Shown: positions 8,877 to 17,087, counted from the first letter of the stretch. The stretch: 20,262 bases of DNA from Anaerolineales bacterium (GCA_011772595.1 WVZH01000480.1:48812-69073), one strand, 5' to 3'. Notes: generated from the sequence alone by a model not told the origin. A program made the numbers and translations.

Positions 8877-9287
8877 ATGCGAATTCATATATCGGTAAAG
8901 GATCTTCCTAAAGCGTTCTTTGAACTTCTCGCAGCAATAACGGATCACGCCAGGTTGCGCTTCCGGGACGTTCAGTACGATGAATCCAATCAAATCGTGA
9001 TTCTTCCCATCCAGCGATATCCCCTCCTCAAGAAACGTCTATTCCGGGGGAATCTGCATGACTATGACAACCCAGTCGCATCAGAAATCATTGTCCGAAA
9101 CGTAGTATCCTGTGAGGTGCGAGATAATCTTGAGGACAAGGACTACGAGGAGGTGGTGTTGCTGTTTGGACTTGGTGTGAAAGACAAAGAGGTTTTCGTC
9201 TCGTCGGTTGAAGAAGAGAACGGACGTACATGTTATCTAGCGCAAATGGAAGTCGGTGAGATTGATATCGAAATACGCGATACGTAA
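8877..9287 (+). CDS. Unrecognised 136-residue soluble protein
   Basis: I do not recognise the family. The product has no TM segment or signal peptide. It alternates short predicted strands with charged turns: MRIHISVKDL, then helix KAFFELLAAITDHARL, strand VQYDESNQIVILPIQR, strand SEIIVRNVVSCEVRD, a very acidic stretch (NLEDKDYEE), strand VVLLFGLGVKD and a C-terminal strand GEIDIEIRDT. Only two Cys, not in a metal pattern. GAAGGA lies 3 nt before the ATG, close for an SD; a promoter is seen upstream. It stands alone between a divergent gene and a 193-nt gap. Amino-acid composition and the promoter support a real gene; the opposite-strand frame over its 3' end looks like a shadow. Confidence 0.65.
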   Translation: MRIHISVKDLPKAFFELLAAITDHARLRFRDVQYDESNQIVILPIQRYPLLKKRLFRGNLHDYDNPVASEIIVRNVVSCEVRDNLEDKDYEEVVLLFGLGVKDKEVFVSSVEEENGRTCYLAQMEVGEIDIEIRDT

Positions 9288-9480
9288 TTGGGTTGATGAG
9301 GACGAAGGTTGTAAGCGGGCTCAACGCCGCCATCGTGAGCGCATCCAGATCCTCAAACATAGGATTCCTCGTTTTGCCTCCAATTGACACGATAACTGTC
9401 ACATGATAAACTCCTAAACAATCATAATAATAATATTCATATGATGATTAAGCATGCCTTAAGAATGGGATGCGTGTGTC
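9288..9480. promoter_or_regulatory. AT-rich intergenic region upstream of the FadR-type regulator
   Basis: The right half (9415-9465) is strongly AT-rich and contains nested palindromes: TCATATGA (9437-9444), AATCAT/ATGATT flanking it (9420-9425 and 9444-9449), and TTAAG-CATGC-CTTAA (9448-9462). These are plausible operator or promoter elements for the gene at 9481, perhaps autoregulatory, but no classical FadR/FCD consensus is matched. The left half shows only an ambiguous minus-strand frame beginning GTG 9402 with AGGAG upstream. Confidence 0.35.
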
Positions 9481-10203
9481 ATGAGTTTTGATTTAGGTTC
9501 TGAATTGCTCAATTACATCGCCGAGCACGGAAGTCCCCCAGGCCGGCGGCTGCCGCCGATCGATGAACTCGCATCGGTCCTAGGTGTCAGCACCAGCAAG
9601 CTACGCGAGCAACTTGAAGTTGCACGGACTCTCGGGCTTGTGGAAGTTCGTCCGAAGACAGGTATCCGAACCCTCGACTTCTCGTTTCTGCCGTGCCTGC
9701 GGACGAGTTTGAAATTTGCCTTGGCCGTTGCTCCAGAGCGATTCGAGAACTTCGGTGTCCTGAGAAATCATCTCGAAGTGGGATTCTGGCACGAAGCCGT
9801 CCGGGAACTTCGTCATGAGGATAAAATTCACTTGAAAAATCTCGTTGATCGTGCCTGGGAGCAACTGCGAGGCACACCCGTGCAAATTCCCCACTCGGAG
9901 CATCGCGAACTTCACATGACGATTTTCTCTCGGCTCAATAATCCGTTTGTGTGTTCGCTTCTCGAAGCGTACTGGGAAGCCTATGAAATCGTGGGTTTGA
10001 ATGTTTACACCGATTACAGCTATCTAGAGGCTGCATGGAGATACCACGAGAAGATGGTCGAATCCGTCTTAAATAATGATTATGATGCCGGCTACCAGGC
10101 ATTGGTCGAGCACATCGGGATCTTGCAAGATCGACCCGAGATGGACCGCTTTCGCCCTGAGGGCGTGCGTGAAATTGGGGCTCCACAGGTTGATGAAGTC
10201 TAG
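9481..10203 (+). CDS. GntR-family transcriptional regulator, FadR subfamily (FCD domain)
   Basis: 240 residues. The N-terminal winged helix-turn-helix spans about residues 5-66 (LPPIDELASVLGVSTSKLRE, then LEVARTLGLVEVRPKTGIRT as the wing). The rest is an all-helical FCD ligand domain with the usual charged and metal-binding residues: RNHLEVGFW, HRELHMTIF, YHEKMVESVLNND and a late His in VEHIGIL. FCD regulators sense small organic acids or sugar acids, often with a bound metal. It is 20 nt upstream of korA, on the same strand, so it probably regulates korAB in response to a carboxylic acid. The ATG at 9481 has only a weak SD (GGGA about 12 nt away). The ligand cannot be predicted. Confidence 0.88.
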   Translation: MSFDLGSELLNYIAEHGSPPGRRLPPIDELASVLGVSTSKLREQLEVARTLGLVEVRPKTGIRTLDFSFLPCLRTSLKFALAVAPERFENFGVLRNHLEVGFWHEAVRELRHEDKIHLKNLVDRAWEQLRGTPVQIPHSEHRELHMTIFSRLNNPFVCSLLEAYWEAYEIVGLNVYTDYSYLEAAWRYHEKMVESVLNNDYDAGYQALVEHIGILQDRPEMDRFRPEGVREIGAPQVDEV

Positions 10204-10223
10204 GCTTCTGGGAGAGATACTCT

Positions 10224-12062
10224 ATGGCAGATACGAGTGTTAAGACGCGAGAAACGCCAACTACCACCGCTCCCCGTAAATCTATCGTAAATGATTTTTC
10301 GATGGTTGTCGCTACCGTCAACGGATCGGGCAGTGCGACCTCCAACATGGCGATTATCCGGGCGCTATTCAGGATGGGAATTCCGGTCAGTGGAAAAAAT
10401 CTCTTTCCTTCGAATATCCAGGGATTACCGACATGGTTTACCATCCGAGCGAACGCGGCTGGGTTTACGGCACGCAGGGAGACCACAGAAATCCTCGTCG
10501 CGATGAACCTGGCGACGTTTGCCGAGGACCTCGCCGGACTTGAGGAAGGTGGGGTTTGTTTCTATGACGATCGATTTCCAGGACCGAAGGATCGTTCCGA
10601 TGTGGTCCTTTACCCCATGCCTGTCCGTGACCTCGTGCGACAACTTGATCCACCAAAACAACTTCGCGATTACATTGCCAACATGGTTTATGTGGGCATA
10701 GTTGCCGAGATGTTGCATATCGAGATCGACACGATCCGCAGCGCGCTGGACACACATTTCAAAGGCAGAAAGAAATCAGTCGACCTCAACATGGAGATGA
10801 TCAACACGGCTGCAAGCTGGGCTCGGGAAAATCTCTCGAAGGCCGATCCCTATATCGTCGAGAGGATGGAGCCGGAGCCGGATCTGCTACTCCTAGATGG
10901 CAATACCGCTGCCGCGTTGGGAGCAATATACGGCGGCGTGAGCTTCGCTGCCTGGTACCCGATCACTCCGGCCTCAAGCTTGGCGGATGCCCTTGAGGAG
11001 TATCTACCTGAATTGCGAAAAGACGAAAAGACAGGGAAGAAGACCTACGCGGTGATCCAGGCAGAGGATGAGCTCGCTGCTATTGGCATGGCTGTTGGTG
11101 CTGGCTGGGCTGGTGCACGTTCCATGACGTCGACGTCTGGTCCTGGGTTGTCGCTGATGGCTGAGTTTGCCGGTTTGGCGTTTTTCGCCGAAGTTCCGTT
11201 GGTCGTTTGGGATGTTCAAAGAATGGGTCCTAGTACAGGTTTACCCACTCGTACGTCGCAGGGAGACGTCCTTTTTGTCCATTTCCTCGGTCATGGAGAT
11301 ACAAACCAGATCATGTTGTTCCCTGGATCACCCTCTGAATGTTTCGAATTTGCTTGGAGAGCCTTCGATCTTGCGGAGAAATTCCAGACACCGATATTTG
11401 TGCTGAGCGACCTTGACTTGGGGATGAATCTCTGGATATCGGAGCCGTTTAAGTATCCTGATACTCCCATGGATCGAGGAAAAGTGTTGAACGCCGAGGA
11501 TCTGGATCGTCTTGGTGGATTCGCACGCTATCAGGACGTCGATGGAGATGGCATTCCCTATCGAACCTTGCCAGGGACCGAACACCCTCTAGCTGCATAC
11601 TTTACACGTGGTACTGGCCACAATGAGCGAGCCATCTACAGCGAGCGAGCAGACGATTGGGAGGCAAATATCCAACGACTATGGCGAAAGCTCGAAACGG
11701 CGCGCGCCCATCTTCCAAAGCCGGTCCTGCACGAAATGGAAGATGCGCGCATCGGTGTGATCGCTTTCGGATCGACTGATTCGGCCATCACGGAAGCCCG
11801 CGAGAGACTGACGAACACCGGCGTTGCCACGGATTATCTCCGCTTGCGAGCCGTCCCTTTTGCGACCCAGGTAGCGGACTTCATCGCTGAACATGAGGTT
11901 GTTTTTGTCGTGGAAATGAACACAGATGGACAAATGCACAAGCTACTACAGCTTGAAGTTCCTGATCAAGCGACTAAATTGGTATCGCTTACACACAACA
12001 ACGGGCTACCTTTGAGTGCACAATGGGTCGTCGATGCGATCCTTGCGCATGAAGGAGGATAA
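10224..12062 (+). CDS. korA: 2-oxoacid:ferredoxin oxidoreductase, fused gamma-alpha subunit
   Basis: 612 residues. The N-terminal gamma-type domain (about 30-215) contains VATVNGSGSATSN and GKNLFPSNIQGLPTWFTIR, followed by the alpha domain with the substrate-pocket motif YPITPASS at 245-252, the VIQAEDELAAIGMAVGAGWAGARSMT... region (split by GPGLSLM) and a C-terminal convertase-like domain. The enzyme decarboxylates a 2-oxoacid to an acyl-CoA with ThDP and passes electrons to ferredoxin; the reverse reaction fixes CO2. The gamma-alpha fusion with a separate small beta is the usual form for 2-oxoglutarate enzymes (KorAB), but pyruvate or branched-chain oxoacids are not excluded. GGGAGAG lies 7 nt before the ATG. 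The gene follows the GntR regulator and overlaps no other gene. Confidence 0.9.
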   Translation: MADTSVKTRETPTTTAPRKSIVNDFSMVVATVNGSGSATSNMAIIRALFRMGIPVSGKNLFPSNIQGLPTWFTIRANAAGFTARRETTEILVAMNLATFAEDLAGLEEGGVCFYDDRFPGPKDRSDVVLYPMPVRDLVRQLDPPKQLRDYIANMVYVGIVAEMLHIEIDTIRSALDTHFKGRKKSVDLNMEMINTAASWARENLSKADPYIVERMEPEPDLLLLDGNTAAALGAIYGGVSFAAWYPITPASSLADALEEYLPELRKDEKTGKKTYAVIQAEDELAAIGMAVGAGWAGARSMTSTSGPGLSLMAEFAGLAFFAEVPLVVWDVQRMGPSTGLPTRTSQGDVLFVHFLGHGDTNQIMLFPGSPSECFEFAWRAFDLAEKFQTPIFVLSDLDLGMNLWISEPFKYPDTPMDRGKVLNAEDLDRLGGFARYQDVDGDGIPYRTLPGTEHPLAAYFTRGTGHNERAIYSERADDWEANIQRLWRKLETARAHLPKPVLHEMEDARIGVIAFGSTDSAITEARERLTNTGVATDYLRLRAVPFATQVADFIAEHEVVFVVEMNTDGQMHKLLQLEVPDQATKLVSLTHNNGLPLSAQWVVDAILAHEGG

Positions 12063-12063
12063 T

Positions 12064-13110
12064 GTGAACTCAAAAACGGAAAGGAAAGCAGCTGCGAATG
12101 AGAACGCCATTGGCCTTTCAAGATCAGACTACACAGGCGGCGTGACGACATTATGTCAGGGTTGTGGGCACAACTCCATTTCCAATCAGATCGTAGCGGC
12201 TTGTTATGAGCTCTCTATTCAACCAGAAAGGGTGCTCAAACTTTCGGGTATCGGCTGCTCGAGTAAGAGTCCCACGTATTTTCTGAGCCGCTCTCACGGC
12301 TTCAACAGTTTGCACGGAAGGATGCCCTCCATCGCCACCGGCGCGTCGTTGGTCAATCGATCGTTGAAACCGATTGGCGTGTCAGGAGACGGGGATACGG
12401 CAAGCATTGGTATCGGTCAATTCATCCACCTCATGCGGCGTAATCTCCCAATGGTTTACATCATAGAAAACAACGGTGTGTACGGTTTGACCAAAGGTCA
12501 ATTCTCAGCTACGGCAGATAAAGGACAGAAGTTGAAGAAGATGGGTGTAAATCCTTTCATGCCGATCGACCTTTGTATGGAAGCATTGATTGCCAATTGC
12601 GGGTTTGTCGCCCGTTCCTTTGCCGGGGACCCGAAACAGGTCAAAGAGTTGTTGAAGGCCGCACTCAATTTCAAAGGGACGGCGGTTCTCGATATCATTA
12701 GTCCATGTGTAACGTTCAACAACAGAGGTGAATCAACGAAGAGCTATGTCTGGGGAAAGGAGCATGAATATCCATTGCATGACGTCACCTGGGTGCCGAG
12801 CTATGATGAAATCCGGGTAGATTACAAACCTGGTGAGGTCGTCGAAGTTGAACTGCACAACAAGTCAAGGATGGTGTTGAAAAAATTGGAGCGGGATCAC
12901 GATACGTCCGACCGTATCGCGGCAATGCAATTATTAGAGGAAACTTGCTGCGCTGAGGTTCTGCTAACGGGATTGATCTATCTTAACGAGGAACAAGAGA
13001 TCCTCCAGGACGTTGAAAATCTCGTTGAAACGCCGCTCGTTCATCTTTCCGAGCAAGTACTGCGACCTTCTAAAAAATCGCTTCAGAAGATCATGTCCGG
13101 ACTGCGTTAG
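12064..13110 (+). CDS. korB: 2-oxoacid:ferredoxin oxidoreductase, beta subunit (ThDP and 4Fe-4S binding)
   Basis: 348 residues from GTG 12064. This start follows the korA stop by 1 nt and has GGAGG 5 nt upstream; the frame is open to 12016, but that part lies inside korA. The ThDP/Mg motif runs from GDGD (108-111) to NN (136-137), with YGLTKGQ after it. Four Cys fit the beta-subunit cluster: C31 and C34 in LCQGCGH, C65 in GIGCSSK, and C215 in SPCVTFN. The C-terminal 60 residues (acidic, helical) are longer than the short beta subunits I recall. There is no adjoining delta (2x4Fe-4S ferredoxin) subunit, as expected for the KorAB type. A strong hairpin follows 33 nt after the stop. Confidence 0.9.
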   Translation: MNSKTERKAAANENAIGLSRSDYTGGVTTLCQGCGHNSISNQIVAACYELSIQPERVLKLSGIGCSSKSPTYFLSRSHGFNSLHGRMPSIATGASLVNRSLKPIGVSGDGDTASIGIGQFIHLMRRNLPMVYIIENNGVYGLTKGQFSATADKGQKLKKMGVNPFMPIDLCMEALIANCGFVARSFAGDPKQVKELLKAALNFKGTAVLDIISPCVTFNNRGESTKSYVWGKEHEYPLHDVTWVPSYDEIRVDYKPGEVVEVELHNKSRMVLKKLERDHDTSDRIAAMQLLEETCCAEVLLTGLIYLNEEQEILQDVENLVETPLVHLSEQVLRPSKKSLQKIMSGLR

Positions 13111-13142
13111 GGATTTCGATCTTCCACCTTGAAAATTAGATG

Positions 13143-13177
13143 ATGGGTTGTCTGAATAACAGGTTCAGACAACCCAT
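13143..13177 (+). terminator. Strong hairpin ending the gntR-korAB unit
   Basis: ATGGGTTGTCTGAA (13143-13156) pairs perfectly with TTCAGACAACCCAT (13164-13177), 14 bp, loop TAACAGG. No clear T tract follows, so the hairpin may terminate weakly or protect the mRNA 3' end. Confidence 0.6.
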
Positions 13178-13243
13178 TGGTTATCAGTTGCTCCTAGAAA
13201 TCGATTATATAAATTCTTCTCTTGCCAAGGCTAATTATCAAAT

Positions 13244-13340
13244 CCCTAACCCTTGAGGGAGAAGGGTAGGGTGAGGGTAGGATTCGCGATGTAGATCTTC
13301 CCTCACTCCCGCACTTTTCAAATGGGGGAGATGAGGACGG
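13244..13340. repeat. G/C-skewed intergenic repeat of dispersed (REP-like) type
   Basis: CCCTAACCC (13244-13252) is followed by GGG runs at 13257, 13264, 13269 and 13275 (loops of 4, 2 and 3 nt). A second block then has CCCTCACTCCC (about 13300-13310) facing GGGGGAGATGAGGA (about 13323-13336). The look is that of the CCCTCACCCTAACCCTCTCCC family of intergenic repeats found in many bacterial genomes. The four GGG runs also satisfy a simple G-quadruplex pattern. The remaining bases of the 13111-13433 gap hold only the hairpin upstream and the promoter downstream. Confidence 0.5.
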
Positions 13341-13384
13341 GCAGGCTTTCCCGGCATTGGTCACCTTTCAACCTTACACAAGTG

Positions 13385-13412
13385 TTGCGAGATGGAACTC
13401 GGGGAGTATAAT
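13385..13412 (+). promoter_or_regulatory. Promoter of the EamA transporter gene
   Basis: TTGCGA (13385-13390), 16-nt spacer, TATAAT (13407-13412). Transcription would begin near 13419, giving a leader of about 15 nt carrying the SD AAGGGG. Confidence 0.6.
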
Positions 13413-13433
13413 CTCCAGCCATAAGGGGTGATT

Positions 13434-14330
13434 GTGCGCACGATTGGAATCCTGGCCGGGCTCACGGCTGCAGGTATCTGGGGAGGTATGTATGTTGTAA
13501 GCAAGATAGTACTCGACGTTATCCCCCCATTCTTACTCGTCAGTGTTCGGCTCGTTCTAGGCTCAGCTTTCTTGGCAATCTTCCTCCTGCTAAAAGGCGG
13601 TTTCAAGGCCACCCGACGACAATGGTTTCAAGCCTTAATCGTGGGTCTCATAGGATACGGCATCTCTGTTGGTTTTCAGTTCATCGGGACAAGGCTCTCG
13701 ACTGCCTCCAATGCGGCATTGGTGACCTCCGCCTCTCCAACGTTCATCTTCCTCTTCGCTGCCTGGTTGCTCAAAGAACGGGCGACTTGGAGCAGGGTAC
13801 TCGCCCTCGTTCTCGCGTCCTTGGGTGTGATCGCCGTGATTGATCCTCGAAATGCTTCCATGGAGAGAGCGCTCTTCTTGGGGAACATGGCCCTGCTTGT
13901 TGCAGCTGTGACGTGGGGATTGTATTCAGTTTTGGTCAAGCGAGTGAGTAATGAGTTGAGCACCCTCGAAGTGAGTGTGATCGTTTTCCTTGGCGGATTA
14001 CCGATCAGCGTTCCGCTCGCGATTGCCGAAATCACACAGACGGGCATGGGGCAAATCACGATGCCCATTGTTCTTGGTGTGTTGTATTTGGGGCTTGTCT
14101 CCACAGCATTGGCGATGTATCTGTGGAACAAGTCGTTGGCCTTACTGGATGCAGGTCTTGTCTCGCTGCTATTTTTCGCTCAGCCGATCGTTGGCGTTGG
14201 TTTAGGGGCTTGGCTGCTGAGAGAAAAGCTTGAGTTGGGTTTTTGGATAGGGGCGGTGTTGATTGCGTTAGGATTGGTGATCTCGGCACGATCTGGATCT
14301 TCATTCGCACGCTCGGAAGTACAAGTGTAG
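13434..14330 (+). CDS. EamA/DMT-family transporter (10 TM)
   Basis: About 298 residues, nearly all hydrophobic, with ten predicted TM helices in two EamA repeats. The first repeat opens with GILAGLTAAGIWGGMYVVSK and includes the family segment NAALVTSASPTFIFLFAAWLLKE; the second includes AVTWGLYSVLVKR, STALAMYLWNKSLALLDAG and PIVGVGLGAWLLREKL. EamA proteins export amino acids, metabolites or other small molecules; the substrate is not readable here. The GTG at 13428 overlaps the SD (AAGGGGTGA), so the GTG at 13434 is preferred. A good promoter lies just upstream, and the next gene starts 21 nt after the stop, so both are probably one operon. Confidence 0.88.
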   Translation: MRTIGILAGLTAAGIWGGMYVVSKIVLDVIPPFLLVSVRLVLGSAFLAIFLLLKGGFKATRRQWFQALIVGLIGYGISVGFQFIGTRLSTASNAALVTSASPTFIFLFAAWLLKERATWSRVLALVLASLGVIAVIDPRNASMERALFLGNMALLVAAVTWGLYSVLVKRVSNELSTLEVSVIVFLGGLPISVPLAIAEITQTGMGQITMPIVLGVLYLGLVSTALAMYLWNKSLALLDAGLVSLLFFAQPIVGVGLGAWLLREKLELGFWIGAVLIALGLVISARSGSSFARSEVQV

Positions 14331-14351
14331 AATCCTGCAAGGAGAACTGTC

Positions 14352-15581
14352 ATGTCCGAATCAAACGGCTGTCTTAGCATCACGATAAAGCTGCTGGCCG
14401 CCATCCTCGTAATCATTTTCATCCTGGCCTTGCCACTCGGACTACTCGCCCTGAATACATCGAGTTTAATCTTCTCACCAGAGAATTTGAGTAGAACGTT
14501 GACCGAGCGATTGGTTCACTCTGGCGCCCTTCGACGTTCAATCGCCGAGTACATCCCACAATCGCAGTTCTTCGAAGACATGGGTAGGGATTCGGAGATC
14601 TTTGAAGCCTTCAAGAATCTCGATACTGGCGAGTGGGAGCGCGTGCTTGATATTCTCTTACCCCCCGAGTGGATGGAAAAGCAGTTCAAGGAAAGTTTTG
14701 AAGCCATAAGTAGGTGGCTCGAGGACGATAGCTTCGCGCCTATAATCGAGTTTGATCTCCGTCCCATTAAGGCGCGCGTACAAGGCGGGGGAGCGATAGA
14801 GATTGTTGAGATGGTTGTAGATTCGTGGCCGAGTTGCACGACGACGCAAGTCGAGCGCATGCGTCAGACGCTCACTGAAACAGGTGAAGTACTCATCTTG
14901 TTATGCGAGCCACCCGAACCCTACCGGGAACAACTTGTCCAGCTCGCTACACGGCAATTTCGGATTTATGTACGTGATATACCCAACACTTTTTCGTCGG
15001 TCAGGGACCAACCGCCTGTCCAGGAAACTGAGCGAAGTCTGCAATTGAAAGAACGGATCCGGCTTGTGCGTGCGCTCTCTTTCGCCGGGTGGCTTTTACC
15101 CCTTGCTCTCCTGGGCTTGATCATGGTGCTTGCCATTCGTTCCTGGCGTGATCTCGCCATATGGTGGGGGATTCCGATCCTCCTGGCCGGTATCTTAACG
15201 ATGGCGCTAGGCTTGTCCGGGGAATCGATCGGGCAAAGGTATATCTTACCATCCTTGGAAGATTTGAGGAGAGAGGCTGAGCCCCTTTACAATCTAACAA
15301 TCACCGCATTAGTGGGCATGCGAGACGAAATCTTCGGTAATATCTTTGGACAAGCCCTCCTGATCAGCTTCCTCGGTGGGGCTTTGATTCTCTTTGGGTG
15401 GTTTTTGAGTCGCATAACGGGGCAGAGGACTCCACGACAAAGGCCTCCAGCCAGTGGTCCTCCACCGCCCGTTCAAAAGAGTGAAGCTGAACCGGTGGCT
15501 CCTCACCCACCGCCGCCCCCGGTCTCATCGATGCCCGAAGATGCTGACGAGAAGGAACGTCCTTCAGGGATCTTTGGGTGA
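14352..15581 (+). CDS. Unrecognised multi-pass membrane protein with proline-rich C-terminus
   Basis: 409 residues; AAGGAG stands 8 nt before the ATG. A TM helix at about residues 12-36 is followed by an outside domain of about 200 residues (helical, charged; two Cys near 157 and 177), then three more TM helices at about 241-262, 268-290 and 335-355. The tail (about 360-409) is Pro/Glu-rich with PPPP runs and looks disordered in the cytoplasm. The extracytoplasmic domain contains ENLSRTLTERLVHSG, LLPPEWM and LRPIKARVQGGG. I recall similar architecture in uncharacterised Chloroflexota proteins but cannot name a family. It follows the EamA gene by 21 nt, so co-transcription is likely. Confidence 0.72.
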   Translation: MSESNGCLSITIKLLAAILVIIFILALPLGLLALNTSSLIFSPENLSRTLTERLVHSGALRRSIAEYIPQSQFFEDMGRDSEIFEAFKNLDTGEWERVLDILLPPEWMEKQFKESFEAISRWLEDDSFAPIIEFDLRPIKARVQGGGAIEIVEMVVDSWPSCTTTQVERMRQTLTETGEVLILLCEPPEPYREQLVQLATRQFRIYVRDIPNTFSSVRDQPPVQETERSLQLKERIRLVRALSFAGWLLPLALLGLIMVLAIRSWRDLAIWWGIPILLAGILTMALGLSGESIGQRYILPSLEDLRREAEPLYNLTITALVGMRDEIFGNIFGQALLISFLGGALILFGWFLSRITGQRTPRQRPPASGPPPPVQKSEAEPVAPHPPPPPVSSMPEDADEKERPSGIFG

Positions 15582-15632
15582 GTCCAGCATTGGCGATTGA
15601 CTAGGATGGCTCTCAGCGGTCAACCAAGGGTT

Positions 15633-15669
15633 AACCGTAGAGGCGCCCCGGCGGGGCGCCTCTACGGTT
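15633..15669. repeat. Perfect 17-bp GC-rich hairpin between convergent genes
   Basis: AACCGTAGAGGCGCCCC (15633-15649) pairs perfectly with GGGGCGCCTCTACGGTT (15653-15669), loop GGC. It stands in the 129-nt gap between two convergent genes, where it can act as a bidirectional terminator. Its GTAGAGGCGCCCC core resembles dispersed palindromic repeats known in many bacterial genomes. The plus strand continues TTTG, the minus strand continues AACCC. Confidence 0.7.
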
Positions 15670-15710
15670 TGTGATTGGAAGGCGAGTTTAAGCATTTCGG
15701 CCGATATGCC

Positions 15711-17087
15711 TCAAACGTCAGCAATCAATAGACGCATATAGCTTTCGACATCTTCATGCGCCTCGAAATTCCAGGAAGCCTCAATAATTTCCTCCGTGCG
15801 CTGCTCGCTGACGATTCCTTTGGCGTTCGCTTGGAACTTGTCAACGAGCTCATCGTCGGTTAGCGGATCTTCTGGAGCGCCTTTGGCCACGTCAGTCTGA
15901 ACCGTCTGGCGACGACCATCTTGGGTAGTGATAGTCACACGCGCCCGCTTCAATCGAGGGAAGAGCGCGTCGATCTCTGGGTCGGCGACGACTTTGATCT
16001 TCGGGAGCAAGGACCAGATCGCAGGGTCCCTCAATTTTTCATCACTGAAAGACTCAGGCAGCACGTGACCATCGACGACAGCCGCAGCGATAACGTATGG
16101 AAGGCTGTGATCCGCGGTTTCTTTGGTTTCTGGTTTATATTTGCTTGGGTCGGAGAGAATGTCGGCGCCACGCGTCGTGGTTTCGACCAGGATCTCCAAT
16201 ACGTCTTCATGGCTGATCTCGAGTTGACGTTTAACTTGTAGTGCCGCGGAAATGGGTTGATGCGTCAGCGCTTCCGTGGGAAATGCTTTGTAGCTACAGT
16301 TGGTGATGATGAAATCTTCCCCCAATCCTTTGAGAAGTTCTTCGGTCTGCCACTTGACGTTCGAGATCACCTCGAACAACCCTTCCTTTCCTTCGATGAC
16401 CTCCACTGGACCCTCATAACCCTCACGCGCCATAAGAGCCGCATAGACACCCGCCTGCGAGGCCATTGGATCTGCGGTGTTTTTCATGTTTGTCAAGTGA
16501 CCGGCGACTACGCCGCCGAGGGTGAAATGAGAACTTCCGCTAATGCCCACTGCCGCGACGAGTTGATCCAGGTCTAGATCGTACATCCTTCCTGCAACGA
16601 GTGGGCTGACGAATTGGGTGAGAGAGGCGTGGTGCCAACCCACCTCGCGAATCCCAGGAATTGCGGCGTGGCACCAACGCATCTCCAATTCGTAGGCAAT
16701 CAATATCGCCACGAGGGCCTCTTTCCCGCCCTTGCCGTTTGCCTCTGCGGCAGCGAGTGCGGCGCCGATGATATCGGAGGGGTGGCTGGGATCTTGCTCC
16801 CAATAGATGTCGTTGTAATCAATAGCCCGAGTCAGCAGGCAGTTCATCAATGCAGCGTTAGGAGCGTTCGTTCGTAATCCACTGCCGATGATTGTGGCCT
16901 CTTCGCTGCCACCGAGTTTCTCGATAAAGCGGTGCATCGCTTGCATGTCATCGTTGTGGACCGCAGTGAGGGCGCAGCCCATGCTATCTAGTAAAAAGCG
17001 CTTAGCCTCATGGATGGCCTCCGAAGGGATGTCTTCGAAATCCAAGCCGTGAGCAAATTCCGCCATCCGGCGGCTCAGGGATGTCAT
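15711..17087 (-). CDS. MmgE/PrpD-family protein (2-methylcitrate dehydratase-like)
   Basis: 458 residues, the normal size for MmgE/PrpD. The N-terminal all-helical domain carries the characteristic AIDYNDIYW (88-96) and HPSD (102-105), corresponding to the active-site region of PrpD, and the ALAAAEANGKGG helix. The second, alpha/beta domain includes NCSYKAFPTEALTHQPISAA, similar to the family's Y-K-x-(Y/F)-P segment. Family reactions include dehydration of 2-methylcitrate and decarboxylation of cis-aconitate, so the substrate is probably a tricarboxylic or branched hydroxyacid. GGAGG lies 9 nt before the ATG. It is last in a minus-strand cluster with a dehydrogenase, MFS transporter and aconitase-type hydratase. 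The 115-nt gap to the dehydrogenase could hold its own promoter, but none is clear. Confidence 0.87.
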   Translation of the reverse strand: MTSLSRRMAEFAHGLDFEDIPSEAIHEAKRFLLDSMGCALTAVHNDDMQAMHRFIEKLGGSEEATIIGSGLRTNAPNAALMNCLLTRAIDYNDIYWEQDPSHPSDIIGAALAAAEANGKGGKEALVAILIAYELEMRWCHAAIPGIREVGWHHASLTQFVSPLVAGRMYDLDLDQLVAAVGISGSSHFTLGGVVAGHLTNMKNTADPMASQAGVYAALMAREGYEGPVEVIEGKEGLFEVISNVKWQTEELLKGLGEDFIITNCSYKAFPTEALTHQPISAALQVKRQLEISHEDVLEILVETTTRGADILSDPSKYKPETKETADHSLPYVIAAAVVDGHVLPESFSDEKLRDPAIWSLLPKIKVVADPEIDALFPRLKRARVTITTQDGRRQTVQTDVAKGAPEDPLTDDELVDKFQANAKGIVSEQRTEEIIEASWNFEAHEDVESYMRLLIADV

